From the NCBI GenBank assembly GCA_903906365.1, contig CAIVKC010000064.1, positions 1 through 64,000 of the forward strand: 64,000 bases of DNA, read 5' to 3'. The notes beneath the pieces are model-generated. The model was not told the origin of the DNA, ran no database searches, and was given only the letters and a program-made list of their open reading frames with translations. The first letter of the stretch is position 1, and every line of letters begins with the position of its first letter. The position numbers were made by a program, and so were the translations under genes. The stretch is from an uncultured Bacteroidota bacterium (lineage in GTDB: Bacteria > Bacteroidota > Bacteroidia > Chitinophagales > Chitinophagaceae). This document shows, one piece after another, positions 8,575 to 16,376 of the stretch.

Positions 8575-9231
8575 ATGCTAAAAATAAATGTAGCGCTCGC
8601 AGATGATCATATTTTGCTTCGAAATGGACTAGCCAGCCTAATCAATAGCCTCGATAATTACAACGTTATTTTTGAGGCAAATCATGGAAAAGACTTTATT
8701 GAAAAACTTAAAGATCGTATCATTCCCGATATTGTATTAATGGATATCAATATGCCGGAGATGGATGGATATGAAACGACCAATTGGCTTAAACAAAATC
8801 ATCCTGAAGTAAAGGTGTTAGCCCTATCTATGTATGACAATGAACCATCCATTATAAAAATGCTTAAATGTGGCGCAAAAGGGTATGTATTAAAAGATAT
8901 TGAGCCGGCAGAATTTAAGACAGCGCTCGATTCCCTTGTCAACAAAGGGTTCTATTATTCAGACCTGGTTACGGGAAAATTAATTCATGCTGTAAACAAC
9001 AGTGATTCTACGGAACGAAACACATTAAATGGTGTTTCATTGTCTGACAGGGAAATTGAATTCCTGAAATACGCATGCTCTGAAATGACCTACAAAGAAA
9101 TTGCCGAAAAAATGTTTTTAAGCCCCCGGACCATAGATGGGTACCGCGATGAACTCTTTGAAAAATTACAGGTAAAATCCCGGGTAGGTCTTGTCATGTA
9201 CTCCATTAAAAACCGGCTTGTACATATTTAA
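8575..9231 (+). CDS. NarL/FixJ-family response regulator of cassette 1
   Basis: A 218-residue two-domain DNA-binding regulator. The receiver domain (residues about 3-125) has the acidic pair D10-D11, phosphoacceptor D57 (VLMDINMPEMDG), the conserved Thr/Ser position in LALSMYDN, and Lys in GYVLKD. The C-terminal LuxR-type HTH (about 150-215) reads LSDREIEFLKYACSEMTYKEIAEKMFLSPRTIDGYRD when taken in its parts, with the usual recognition helix. It is the output of the adjacent kinase. Its targets are unknown; autoregulation of the cassette is plausible but nothing in the sequence shows it. Last gene of the cassette; no clear terminator follows. Confidence 0.95.
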   Translation: MLKINVALADDHILLRNGLASLINSLDNYNVIFEANHGKDFIEKLKDRIIPDIVLMDINMPEMDGYETTNWLKQNHPEVKVLALSMYDNEPSIIKMLKCGAKGYVLKDIEPAEFKTALDSLVNKGFYYSDLVTGKLIHAVNNSDSTERNTLNGVSLSDREIEFLKYACSEMTYKEIAEKMFLSPRTIDGYRDELFEKLQVKSRVGLVMYSIKNRLVHI

Positions 9232-9477
9232 TTTGATTTGATTTTGCGTCGCTGGTGATATTAAATGATGCTAATTCCATTGCCGGGATGTGGAATATAT
9301 CCGTTTTTCCTCCGGGGAATGATTCATTGTTCGTTCAAAGGAAAGAATCTCTGTGCCTATGTCCTCACAAGGCTGATCGGATATACCTATAGCAATTACA
9401 AGGGCCTGGATGCTCCGGCCATTTTTCATGCGGGAAACAGGGGTGACTGGTAAAAATATTTGTCTGCCGGCTTTTTT

Positions 9478-10164
9478 TCAGGGTGTCCTTTCCAACATCC
9501 TGATTCCCTCCTCTCCCAACAGGATGAGTTTTGTTGCCATCCCATAAAACAGGGATGTTTCAAGAACGCCCGTAATCTTTTTGAGTTCAGGATTGATGCC
9601 GCTGAGCTCAGGCCAGTCGGCTAATCCCATCTCCACCAGCAGATTACCCCGCTCGGTCCTGGCAGGCCCTGAACCATTGGTTTGCTGCCTGATCCCTAAC
9701 AGGGATGCCGGATAGATTTCCCGGATCTTTCTGGTAACAAAGGCAGCTGCATCGGGGATGACTTCAAGGACCACCGGAAACTTCCCGTCAAAATGATCCA
9801 CATATTTGGCCTCTGTACCCATCAATATGAACTGGTCTGCCATCGAAGCAAAGAGCTTTTCGCGGGTATGGATACCCCCTCCGCTTTTCAGGGCATTCAA
9901 TTCCGAATCCACCTGGTCGCAGCCGTCTACATAGAGATGTAAATGGTCTGCTTTACCAATGTCTCCCAACTCAAAGCCCCCGGAAACCAACCACTCCCTG
10001 GTTGTGGCAGAAGAGGTAAAAAAAGTCAGCCCTTCTATCTCCCTTAGTTCGGGTCCTGCGGATTCCAGCAATTTGCGCACCGTGCTGCCATCTCCCCATC
10101 CCACCCGCTGACCTTCCCCGATCTGGGAGAGTATGTATTTTCCTGCTTCTGCTATGGAATCCAT
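9478..10164 (-). CDS. rpiA: ribose-5-phosphate isomerase A
   Basis: A 228-residue cytoplasmic enzyme interconverting ribose 5-phosphate and ribulose 5-phosphate in the non-oxidative pentose phosphate pathway. Family motifs are visible: GWGDGSTVRKLLE near the N-terminus (phosphate-binding loop), FFTSSATTREWL, HLYVDGCDQVDSELNALK (family DGADE motif, here DGCDQ), SGGGIHTREKLFAS with the catalytic-region Gly-rich loop and Lys, and the C-terminal GVLETSLFYGMATKLILLG. Length is normal. The DGADE variant DGCDQ replaces the usual Glu by Gln, which is worth noting because these residues line the active site. The gene is on the minus strand 317 bp beyond the ThuA gene and may be transcribed separately. 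Confidence 0.92.
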   Translation of the reverse strand: MDSIAEAGKYILSQIGEGQRVGWGDGSTVRKLLESAGPELREIEGLTFFTSSATTREWLVSGGFELGDIGKADHLHLYVDGCDQVDSELNALKSGGGIHTREKLFASMADQFILMGTEAKYVDHFDGKFPVVLEVIPDAAAFVTRKIREIYPASLLGIRQQTNGSGPARTERGNLLVEMGLADWPELSGINPELKKITGVLETSLFYGMATKLILLGEEGIRMLERTP

Positions 10165-10481
10165 GGTATGTATCAGGGGGTTTATGGCCTTTCCTTTATT
10201 GCTATCCGTTCCTAAATGCCAGCCCTGTCCCTAAATATAATGGGTTTAAAGCCGGCAGGATTCAAACCTTGATCATTTTTTTGGCTCCGTATCCATAGCC
10301 CCGTGGCTTTCCGCCTCCTTATAAAGCGCGCACCGGCCTGCTTTTCATATACACTGGATTTCCGGGGGTTCCCCTGCTGAAAAAATGCTTTCCGGGCGAG
10401 CCGCCGCATATACCCGCTCCAATCTCCCGCAAGTCCTCTCTGATGCCATGTTGCAGTGATTTACCTGCCTTGACAAATGGT
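10165..10481. other. intergenic region between thuA-like gene and rpiA
   Basis: I see no gene or clear signal here. Short open frames are present on both strands but show no family features. It probably holds the rpiA promoter on the minus strand. Confidence 0.4.
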
Positions 10482-11246
10482 TTATTTTTTCCCGGTAGCA
10501 GCCCAAAATATGCCCGCATAGAGATGGTCCAGGAAAGCCTGGTCGCTGAAATCGGTTGGCATATGGCCAAGGTTGGTATAAAAGGAGCGGCCGCCGTCGT
10601 AGGTATGATACCAGGCGATTGGATGCAGCTTGCCCATACCGACGCCCTTTCTCTGACCCCAGTCGGCTTTTGGATTATAGGAATTCTCATCCACTGCCAG
10701 GATATAATTCAGCCCGGTGGTCTTTTCCGGACCAAATTCATACCATTCATCCGTCCAGAGCCGGGGCGGGGCAAAACCGGTCAGCCCGGGAAAGCTGGGA
10801 TCCAGGATATTGAGTTTGGCGGTCTGGATCTGGGGATGGATATGGAACATCCGGCCCACCAGTTTGGTATACCATTCCCAGTCATACTCGGTATCCGAAG
10901 CGCTGTGGATACCGACAAAGCCTTTTCCTGCCTGGATAAAGCGCTCCATGACCTGTTGCTGGGCTGAATCAAAAATATCGCCTGTCGTATTGAGGAAAAT
11001 CACCAATTGAAACCCTTCCAGGTTTTTATCGGTAAAACTATTGGGATCCTTGAAAAGTTTTACTTCAAAATAATGTTTATTGGCCAGTTCCTGGATTGCC
11101 AGTACGCCTGCATGCTGGGATTCATGGTGGAAGCCACGGGTCGTGGTTACCAGCAGGGCCCTGAACTGTTTTTGCTGGGCAGGCGCATTCAGGGAAATGA
11201 GCAGGATGAGCACAACCAGGAGTGCGCGGGAGCGGAAGGTATGCAT
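10482..11246 (-). CDS. ThuA-like domain secreted protein
   Basis: A 254-residue protein with a signal peptide (RALLVVLILLISLNAPAQ). The mature part is a class I glutamine amidotransferase-like (ThuA) fold: FRALLVTTTRGFHHES at the first strand, LVIFLNTTGDIFD, then GKGFVGIHSASDTEYDWEWYTKLVG, WTDEWYEF, and HPIAWYHTYDGGRSFYTNLGH. ThuA was named from trehalose utilisation in rhizobia, and secreted ThuA proteins in Bacteroidota are usually annotated in sugar-metabolism contexts, but the reaction is unsettled. It lies between a thioredoxin-type gene (53 bp upstream) and rpiA, all on the minus strand, so the first two at least are likely co-transcribed. Confidence 0.9.
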   Translation of the reverse strand: MHTFRSRALLVVLILLISLNAPAQQKQFRALLVTTTRGFHHESQHAGVLAIQELANKHYFEVKLFKDPNSFTDKNLEGFQLVIFLNTTGDIFDSAQQQVMERFIQAGKGFVGIHSASDTEYDWEWYTKLVGRMFHIHPQIQTAKLNILDPSFPGLTGFAPPRLWTDEWYEFGPEKTTGLNYILAVDENSYNPKADWGQRKGVGMGKLHPIAWYHTYDGGRSFYTNLGHMPTDFSDQAFLDHLYAGIFWAATGKK

Positions 11247-11299
11247 GAGGGCTGATTTGAATGAGCAATGGGTGGAATCAATAAAACAAATTAGTACGG

Positions 11300-12439
11300 T
11301 TAATAATACCTGCCAATCAGCGGATGATCCACAATGGTTTTTTTCAGCTCGGCCGGATCGATCTGCCCCTGTTTGGCAAAGACGACCCTGCCTCCGGGCT
11401 CGACCAGCAGCGTATAGGGCAGGGCCCCCTGCCAGTTGGGATCAATCGTTTCGATCAACTTATATTTATTGTCATCATTGAACAAATAATTTTTAACCGA
11501 GGCCTGCTGGGTCTTCAGAAAGGCGAGTGCCTTTTGCATTTTAGCCGGGTCATCCGCGCTGATGGAGATGAATTCAAAATCCCTGCGGCGGTACATCCGG
11601 TTGATGGTGATAAAATCCTTGAATTCACCCACACAGGGTCCGCACCAGGTAGCCCATACATTGATCAGCCGCAGTTTATCGGAATGGTTGGCCAGCAGCT
11701 CCTTTAGTCCTTCGCTCCCAATGGTGTCCAGGGTGACCGGTTCTGCGGCCCATTCCTGCCGGGCTTTGGAAATCCAATCGCTTTTCTCCGTCCATTTCAC
11801 CGAACAGCCAAAAACCTTGGTGGTGGGGATCTCTACCGGCCGGCCGGCCAGCAGGGCCTCCAGGGCCTCCCGAGTCGTATTATTACCGGGCGTTTTGGTA
11901 GGCTTTTCGGTGTCATCGATCCTTCCGCTGTAGCGCAGCCTGCGCTGCTGGTCAAAGATGAATACATGGGGCGTCGCCACCGGACCATATTTGCGGGATA
12001 CCTCCTCTGTCTTTCCGTCATAGAGGTAAGGAAAATTAAAATGCTTGATGGCGGCTCTCTGTTTCATTTCCTCAAAACTGTCCCCCATATCGGTGTAACC
12101 CAGCTCATCCAGCCTGATGGACAGCGGATCATTGGGCATGATGGCCACCACCGCTACGCCTTTGGAGCGGTAATCACTGCTCAGCCGGATCAGCCGGTCC
12201 TCATAGGCCTGTGCGGTAGGGCAGTGATTGCAGGTGAATACCACGACCAGCAAGGTTGCATTTTTAAAGGAAGCCAGCGAATAGGTTTTTCCATCGGTGG
12301 CTGGCAGGCTGAAATCCGGCGCCGGGGACCCGATGGAAAGGGTGGGGTGCTCCCCGCTTCTTGTGGCAGAAGCGGCCGGAGCGGACTGAGCTGCTGTCGA
12401 CAGGAAAAAAACCAGCCCAGGGAAGACCTGTTTGATCAT
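11300..12439 (-). CDS. secreted protein with tandem redoxin and TlpA-type thioredoxin domains
   Basis: About 379 residues from the ATG at 12439, chosen because it gives a signal peptide (MIKQVFPGLVFFLSTAAQSAPA); an ATG at 12454 is an alternative and the frame extends to 12625. Domain 1 (about 33-185) is AhpC/TSA-like redoxin: SIGSPAPDFSLPATDGKTY, then FTCNHCPTAQAYEDRL with C70-C73. Domain 2 (about 235-375) is TlpA-like: LINVWATWCGPCVGEFKDF with C266-C269, and LPYTLLVEPGG with the cis-Pro. Two redox-active CXXC motifs in one polypeptide imply disulfide exchange in the periplasm, perhaps relayed between domains. The ThuA-like gene follows by 53 bp. Confidence 0.9.
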   Translation of the reverse strand: MIKQVFPGLVFFLSTAAQSAPAASATRSGEHPTLSIGSPAPDFSLPATDGKTYSLASFKNATLLVVVFTCNHCPTAQAYEDRLIRLSSDYRSKGVAVVAIMPNDPLSIRLDELGYTDMGDSFEEMKQRAAIKHFNFPYLYDGKTEEVSRKYGPVATPHVFIFDQQRRLRYSGRIDDTEKPTKTPGNNTTREALEALLAGRPVEIPTTKVFGCSVKWTEKSDWISKARQEWAAEPVTLDTIGSEGLKELLANHSDKLRLINVWATWCGPCVGEFKDFITINRMYRRRDFEFISISADDPAKMQKALAFLKTQQASVKNYLFNDDNKYKLIETIDPNWQGALPYTLLVEPGGRVVFAKQGQIDPAELKKTIVDHPLIGRYY

Positions 12440-13058
12440 GGTAGCAGTGAACATGGCGGCAATATTTTCTAAAAGGTACAACCAATTATTAAATGATGGC
12501 TTCGTTGCCGATGGATAAATCCGCAAGGGGTCAAAAGTGGTCAAAAGTGATGAGGTAAAATACTTATTTACCACCGGGCGGAGGGATGAAGTAAAAATGG
12601 AAGGAGTGAGATCTAAGAAAATCATGTAACCAAATCAAAAATATCACTCATACTATGTGGCTGGGGCTCCTGAGTAACCTCAGGCTATTGGCCAGGCATT
12701 TAAATGCCGGATATTTCCGTCCACCCTCCATTACTGGAATTTACAATACCTAATCAAGCCCCCTGCCAATAGCGTTATACCTAACCTCTATTTACAGAAA
12801 GGCCATATGATTGGCAGAGGCTGGATATTAATCACAGCCGGATCTGCCCTACCGGATACGGGCAAATCATTATTTATGAAATACCCCCTTCGGGGTATTG
12901 TACAGCCAGAATTATTGCGCCAATTTTAAGGGACTTTCATCTATGCAAAGGGTATCATGATTAACCTGGAATGATCCTGCCGGATCCGTCCAGTCTGAAT
13001 ATATACCCAGGCAGATGATGAAGATTCCTTTTTTTAAAAACCAGTAAAACCTGAAACT
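12440..13058. other. 620-bp intergenic region rich in inverted repeats
   Basis: No gene is evident. It contains a 6-bp hairpin CCTGAG-TAAC-CTCAGG (12669-12684), a perfect 14-bp palindrome GGCATTTAAATGCC (12695-12708) and the 18-bp palindrome listed at 12881. It separates divergent genes. Confidence 0.5.
12881..12898. promoter_or_regulatory. palindrome ATACCCC-N4-GGGGTAT, copy 1
   Basis: Perfect 7-bp arms with spacer CTTC. Identical arms recur at 14008 and 18165, each in a non-coding gap. The spacing and perfect symmetry suit a dimeric regulator's operator. This copy lies 160 bp before the beta-barrel gene at 13059. Confidence 0.5.
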
Positions 13059-13759
13059 ATGGATTTAAGAAGCGATTTTAAACTCACCTCCGTATCGGGA
13101 ACCATTGCCCAAAAGCAGCCACAGAGCCCCTATGCCCCCATTGATATCCTGCTAGGAAAATGGACGGGTCATGGATTTAACCAGATATGGCGCCCTTTAT
13201 TCGGCACCCCTGGCCAGGATCATTTCTGGAGTTAAATGAGACCACCGAAACCCTGGAGTTTGATATCATTCCCGGCGATAATCCAAAACGGGGCCTGCTG
13301 CAGGCCGATATCAATCTGCATGGCATACGCTATCTCCAGCAAATTAAGGACGCCCATGTCCTTGGCAGCAACGGGCTGCACGCCGGCATTCATGTCGAGC
13401 CCGGACTATGGCTCACGATTCCCTTTACGACCAATCCCAACGACCCCCAGACCGTCGCAAGGATCGGAGATATTCCCCATGACACTTCCTTCATCGCCCA
13501 AGGGACTTCATTGGGTACAATCAACCAGGCTCCGCCCTTTCAGCCGGCCAGCATAACGCCCTTTAAGATTGGTAACCCCGCGAGCCTGGTTCCCTTCCCC
13601 GAATCAGACCTTTTCAAAGCCACCCCCTTTCGAACGCCGGCTTCTGATATTCCCAACGTCACACAGGCCATGGTGGACAATCCAAACCTGGTGCTGGAAG
13701 ATGCCATCAAGGGCCAACACATCATTTCCACGGCCAACAACTACCCAGTACCGATATAA
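13059..13759 (+). pseudogene. heme-binding/nitrobindin-like beta-barrel protein, single-base frameshift
   Basis: Two plus-strand frames form one gene of about 233 codons. Frame 1 (ATG 13059, stop 13233-13235) gives an N-terminus with PIDILLGKWTGHGFNQIWRP and ends GQDHFWS. Frame 2 (open from about 13187) continues FLELNETTETLEFDIIPGD, then GLLQADINLHGIRYLQQI, GLHAGIHVEPGLWLTIP and NITPF-like stretches through residue ~190 of that frame. A single extra T in the TTT at 13223-13225 would give DHFLELNETTETLEF and restore one frame. The GKWxGxG opening resembles THAP4/nitrobindin-like barrels, a family often labelled heme-binding; the function here is unproven. The gene may be truly inactivated or the base may be missing from the assembly. 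Confidence 0.72.
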
Positions 13760-14078
13760 TACGCTCAATTAGGTGATGGCTCAAAATAATCCGGACGGAG
13801 GCCAAAGCAGTTTCTGGTAAGTCCTGTTGGGGAGGCTGGCAGTTTCCCGGAATTCGCTTTTATTATATCATAGCTCATGCTTAAACCAAAGCCAGTTGCT
13901 TGCCCAGTTGATTTTGTGGTAAAGTGGAGAAATCGCTTATAGTTTTAAATGGCCGAGGAGATAGTTTAATACAGTGAAAGGGGTTCTATTTGAGTGGGAT
14001 TTCCATTATACCCCTAAAGGGGTATTGCTGGCAAAATATTTAAGTTCGAAATTGCTCTGTAACATAAATCTCTGTAAA
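13760..14078. other. intergenic region before the haem-c lipoprotein gene
   Basis: No gene found. It carries the second ATACCCC-N4-GGGGTAT palindrome, which falls inside an upstream extension of the next reading frame, arguing for the later start at 14079. Confidence 0.45.
14008..14025. promoter_or_regulatory. palindrome ATACCCC-N4-GGGGTAT, copy 2
   Basis: Perfect 7-bp arms with spacer TAAA, 53 bp before the start codon of the lipoprotein gene at 14079, a typical operator distance. Same arms as the copies at 12881 and 18165. Confidence 0.55.
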
Positions 14079-15305
14079 ATGAAATATTCACAAGCTTATA
14101 AAAATGTCATCGGTCTGATGGCGATATCCTTGTTCCTTTACATGGGATGCGACCAAAAAGCAAGCGAGCAAAAAGCCAGTATTGCCGTTTCTCCAACCGT
14201 CTCCGATTCGGAGTTCCTAGCAAATGCTGGTAGCCTTGCAATGAACGATCCCGACAAATTCAACTGGACTATTTTTTCGAGAATATGTAAGCCGGCAGCA
14301 TCTCAGGAAGGCGGGTCAGGCAAACCGGCAACGAACGATGTGGTTTGGGAAACTTGGGCCGATGATGTCAGGACCTATCCGCAATCCCCGGATCCTGCGA
14401 ATCCCCCCGAATGGCCGGGGTACGGTATTGCCCCGCAACGCAAAACGCTTGAACCTATCACCCAGCAGTCATTTAGGGCTCACTTATTGCAAAAGCTTGG
14501 GCAAGTGGTGCCCTTAATAGCACCAAATGGTGGGTCGGAAGAGGTGAGAAGAAATAAAACAAGTTTTGATTTTATTATCAAGAATGGACTCTGGTATCAG
14601 CAGGGGCTTGCTTCAGAGTTCAAGATTAGGACATCAAATACTTATGAACCCCTTTCTTTCCCAACTGGCGCGGTGGAAGTAAAAGCCATTTGGAGAAAAA
14701 TACCGAAGGACTCAATGGCTTTTTTTCACTGGAATTATGACGCTGCTGGAGATTTATACGGTCTCATTGCCTTGCACATTATGACCAAGGCACTACCAAA
14801 TTGGACTTGGGCGACTTGGGAATGGGTTGGAAATACCGGAAGGTGCGATGACTTAGGCTGTCACGATTCGTTTGGTGTCGTACCAGCAAATGTTAGCCCT
14901 AACGGCAGCGAAGATAAAGGCTATGCTCCAGGCAGATTGACGGCTTCGCTCGTCCAGCTTTTCAAAGACCAAGGGGTGGCGGACGAATGGAAAAACTATC
15001 GGCTTAAAGGATCACAGGTCGATTGGACCGATGCAACTGGGCGTACTACCTTATTGGGAAATTCAATCACAGAATCCGGCTTTGTGCAGACCTCCTCATG
15101 TATCACATGCCATTCTGTAGCCAGCTTTAATGCGAAAGGGGTCTTTCAAAATACAATAGGATTCACTCCTTCGGGCCAGAGCCAGAATGGGCCAGTAAAC
15201 CCTAGTAATTTCTGGACATTGGGTGCACCTCCATTCGGCAAGTTAGTCTACTTGCAATACGACTTTGTGTGGGGGGTGCTGAGAGCAAAAGCAAGTACAA
15301 AATAA
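14079..15305 (+). CDS. lipoprotein with a CXXCH haem-c motif
   Basis: 408 residues from the ATG at 14079, chosen because it opens a lipoprotein signal (hydrophobic LMAISLFLYMGC with Cys24); the frame runs up to 13974. The mature protein has a single canonical haem-c attachment motif, SSCITCHSV (C341, C344, H345), and a second Cys-His cluster RCDDLGCHDSF (C256, C261, H262) that has the wrong spacing for standard haem lyase but could bind metal. A signature AIWRKIP and the aromatic HWNYDAAGDL and NWTWATWEWVG stretches lie between. I do not recognise a named enzyme. It is probably periplasmic or outer-membrane attached and redox active. A small gene follows after 9 bp, so the two are likely translated together. 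Confidence 0.8.
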   Translation: MKYSQAYKNVIGLMAISLFLYMGCDQKASEQKASIAVSPTVSDSEFLANAGSLAMNDPDKFNWTIFSRICKPAASQEGGSGKPATNDVVWETWADDVRTYPQSPDPANPPEWPGYGIAPQRKTLEPITQQSFRAHLLQKLGQVVPLIAPNGGSEEVRRNKTSFDFIIKNGLWYQQGLASEFKIRTSNTYEPLSFPTGAVEVKAIWRKIPKDSMAFFHWNYDAAGDLYGLIALHIMTKALPNWTWATWEWVGNTGRCDDLGCHDSFGVVPANVSPNGSEDKGYAPGRLTASLVQLFKDQGVADEWKNYRLKGSQVDWTDATGRTTLLGNSITESGFVQTSSCITCHSVASFNAKGVFQNTIGFTPSGQSQNGPVNPSNFWTLGAPPFGKLVYLQYDFVWGVLRAKASTK

Positions 15306-15314
15306 TAACTTTAT

Positions 15315-15749
15315 ATGCCATACAGAAACGAATTTTTAGGATCAGGCCTGTGGACTTACCGCAGCTTGCTCAACAATCCGGACCTTTCAGTAGATTTTGA
15401 TTCTCTTGAATTTGGAAGGGCAAAGCTATTGATAGAGGCCTCAGCCGATGGATTGCTGAAAGGAAAAGTCTATGATACTGGATGGGAGCTTACCTTGAAA
15501 GGGTCTTTTCAATACGGTAACCCTTCTGTACTTTGGTTCCAAGGAGCAGGCACGGTAAACGGTTCTCCATGGGTTTACGATTATCTCTGTTATATTGTGC
15601 CATTTATACCCAATGGGGTGGGTCAGGTGCAAGCTTTAGTCGGAAGCGTGACGAGGGCTATTCCCCATCCTGATGGCAGAGGCGGTACAAGCCCGGCTGG
15701 GGTAGTCTGTTCATTTTATGCAGTGCGGCAGCCTTATTCCACAAAGTAA
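15315..15749 (+). CDS. hypothetical protein, partner of the haem-c lipoprotein
   Basis: A 144-residue protein without a signal peptide or TM helix. The pattern of strands (LWTYRSLLNNPDL, AKLLIEASADGLLKGKVYD, WELTLKGSFQYG, VLWFQGAGTVNG) suggests a small all-beta fold, with a C-terminal VVCSFYAVRQ. I do not recognise a family. It begins 9 bp after the haem-c lipoprotein, so co-expression is likely. A role in handling or assembling that protein's product is possible but not shown. Confidence 0.65.
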   Translation: MPYRNEFLGSGLWTYRSLLNNPDLSVDFDSLEFGRAKLLIEASADGLLKGKVYDTGWELTLKGSFQYGNPSVLWFQGAGTVNGSPWVYDYLCYIVPFIPNGVGQVQALVGSVTRAIPHPDGRGGTSPAGVVCSFYAVRQPYSTK

Positions 15750-15815
15750 TTTTGAGGGGGCGGGAATCACTCGATTTAAAAGGATTTGCCCAGGAGAAAA
15801 GCAAATAAAACCAGT

Positions 15816-16367
15816 TTAATGGAGTAATACTTGGTGATGCTTTGGTTTTTCACCCAACCCCTGGTTATTCCTGTTTCTCAGTAAAAGGGTTAATCCATAA
15901 AACAGGGTGATGGGGATTACTATGAATGGAATAATGGAAAACGCCCATTTGATTCTCACGATATCATAATATAACCAGGAAAAATCTTCCCGTTGCCGGA
16001 TGGACATATTCATCAGGTAATTGTTTTCACAACAGTCAAACAGCCCCGTCATCACAGATACCACATAGACCCATCCAGGGATGGTCAGGTCAAATACATC
16101 CAACAGAATCCCAAAGGAAAACAAGGTCAATAAAGTATACCCCAATACAAAGTAATAATCCACGATGGTATTGTTCATAAGGACATGAAAGCATACCTCC
16201 CTGGAAGAGTCAGGGGCGATTGCCTGGATATATGTATTCAGGGAATCCGGGCAGGGGGCAAGTTCGATTTTTATAATGTTTTCAACACGGTAATATTTCT
16301 GGTTAACCACCGTGGCCGTCGTTGCAAATAACAGACTGAGGATCCACAAGAACCATTGCTTATTCAT
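15816..16367 (-). CDS. four-TM membrane protein of unknown function
   Basis: 183 residues. Hydrophobic segments are at about 5-22, 72-92, 97-113 and 145-168; between TM1 and TM2 is a 45-residue loop with two Cys (APCPDS, REVCFH), and the C-terminus is basic. TM3 is followed by FDCCENNYLMNMSIR, a notable CC pair. I recognise no family. It lies 9 bp downstream of the patatin gene on the same strand, so it probably shares its transcript and may act in lipid metabolism with it; that link is inferred. Confidence 0.7.
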   Translation of the reverse strand: MNKQWFLWILSLLFATTATVVNQKYYRVENIIKIELAPCPDSLNTYIQAIAPDSSREVCFHVLMNNTIVDYYFVLGYTLLTLFSFGILLDVFDLTIPGWVYVVSVMTGLFDCCENNYLMNMSIRQREDFSWLYYDIVRIKWAFSIIPFIVIPITLFYGLTLLLRNRNNQGLGEKPKHHQVLLH

Positions 16368-16376
16368 TGTATTATT

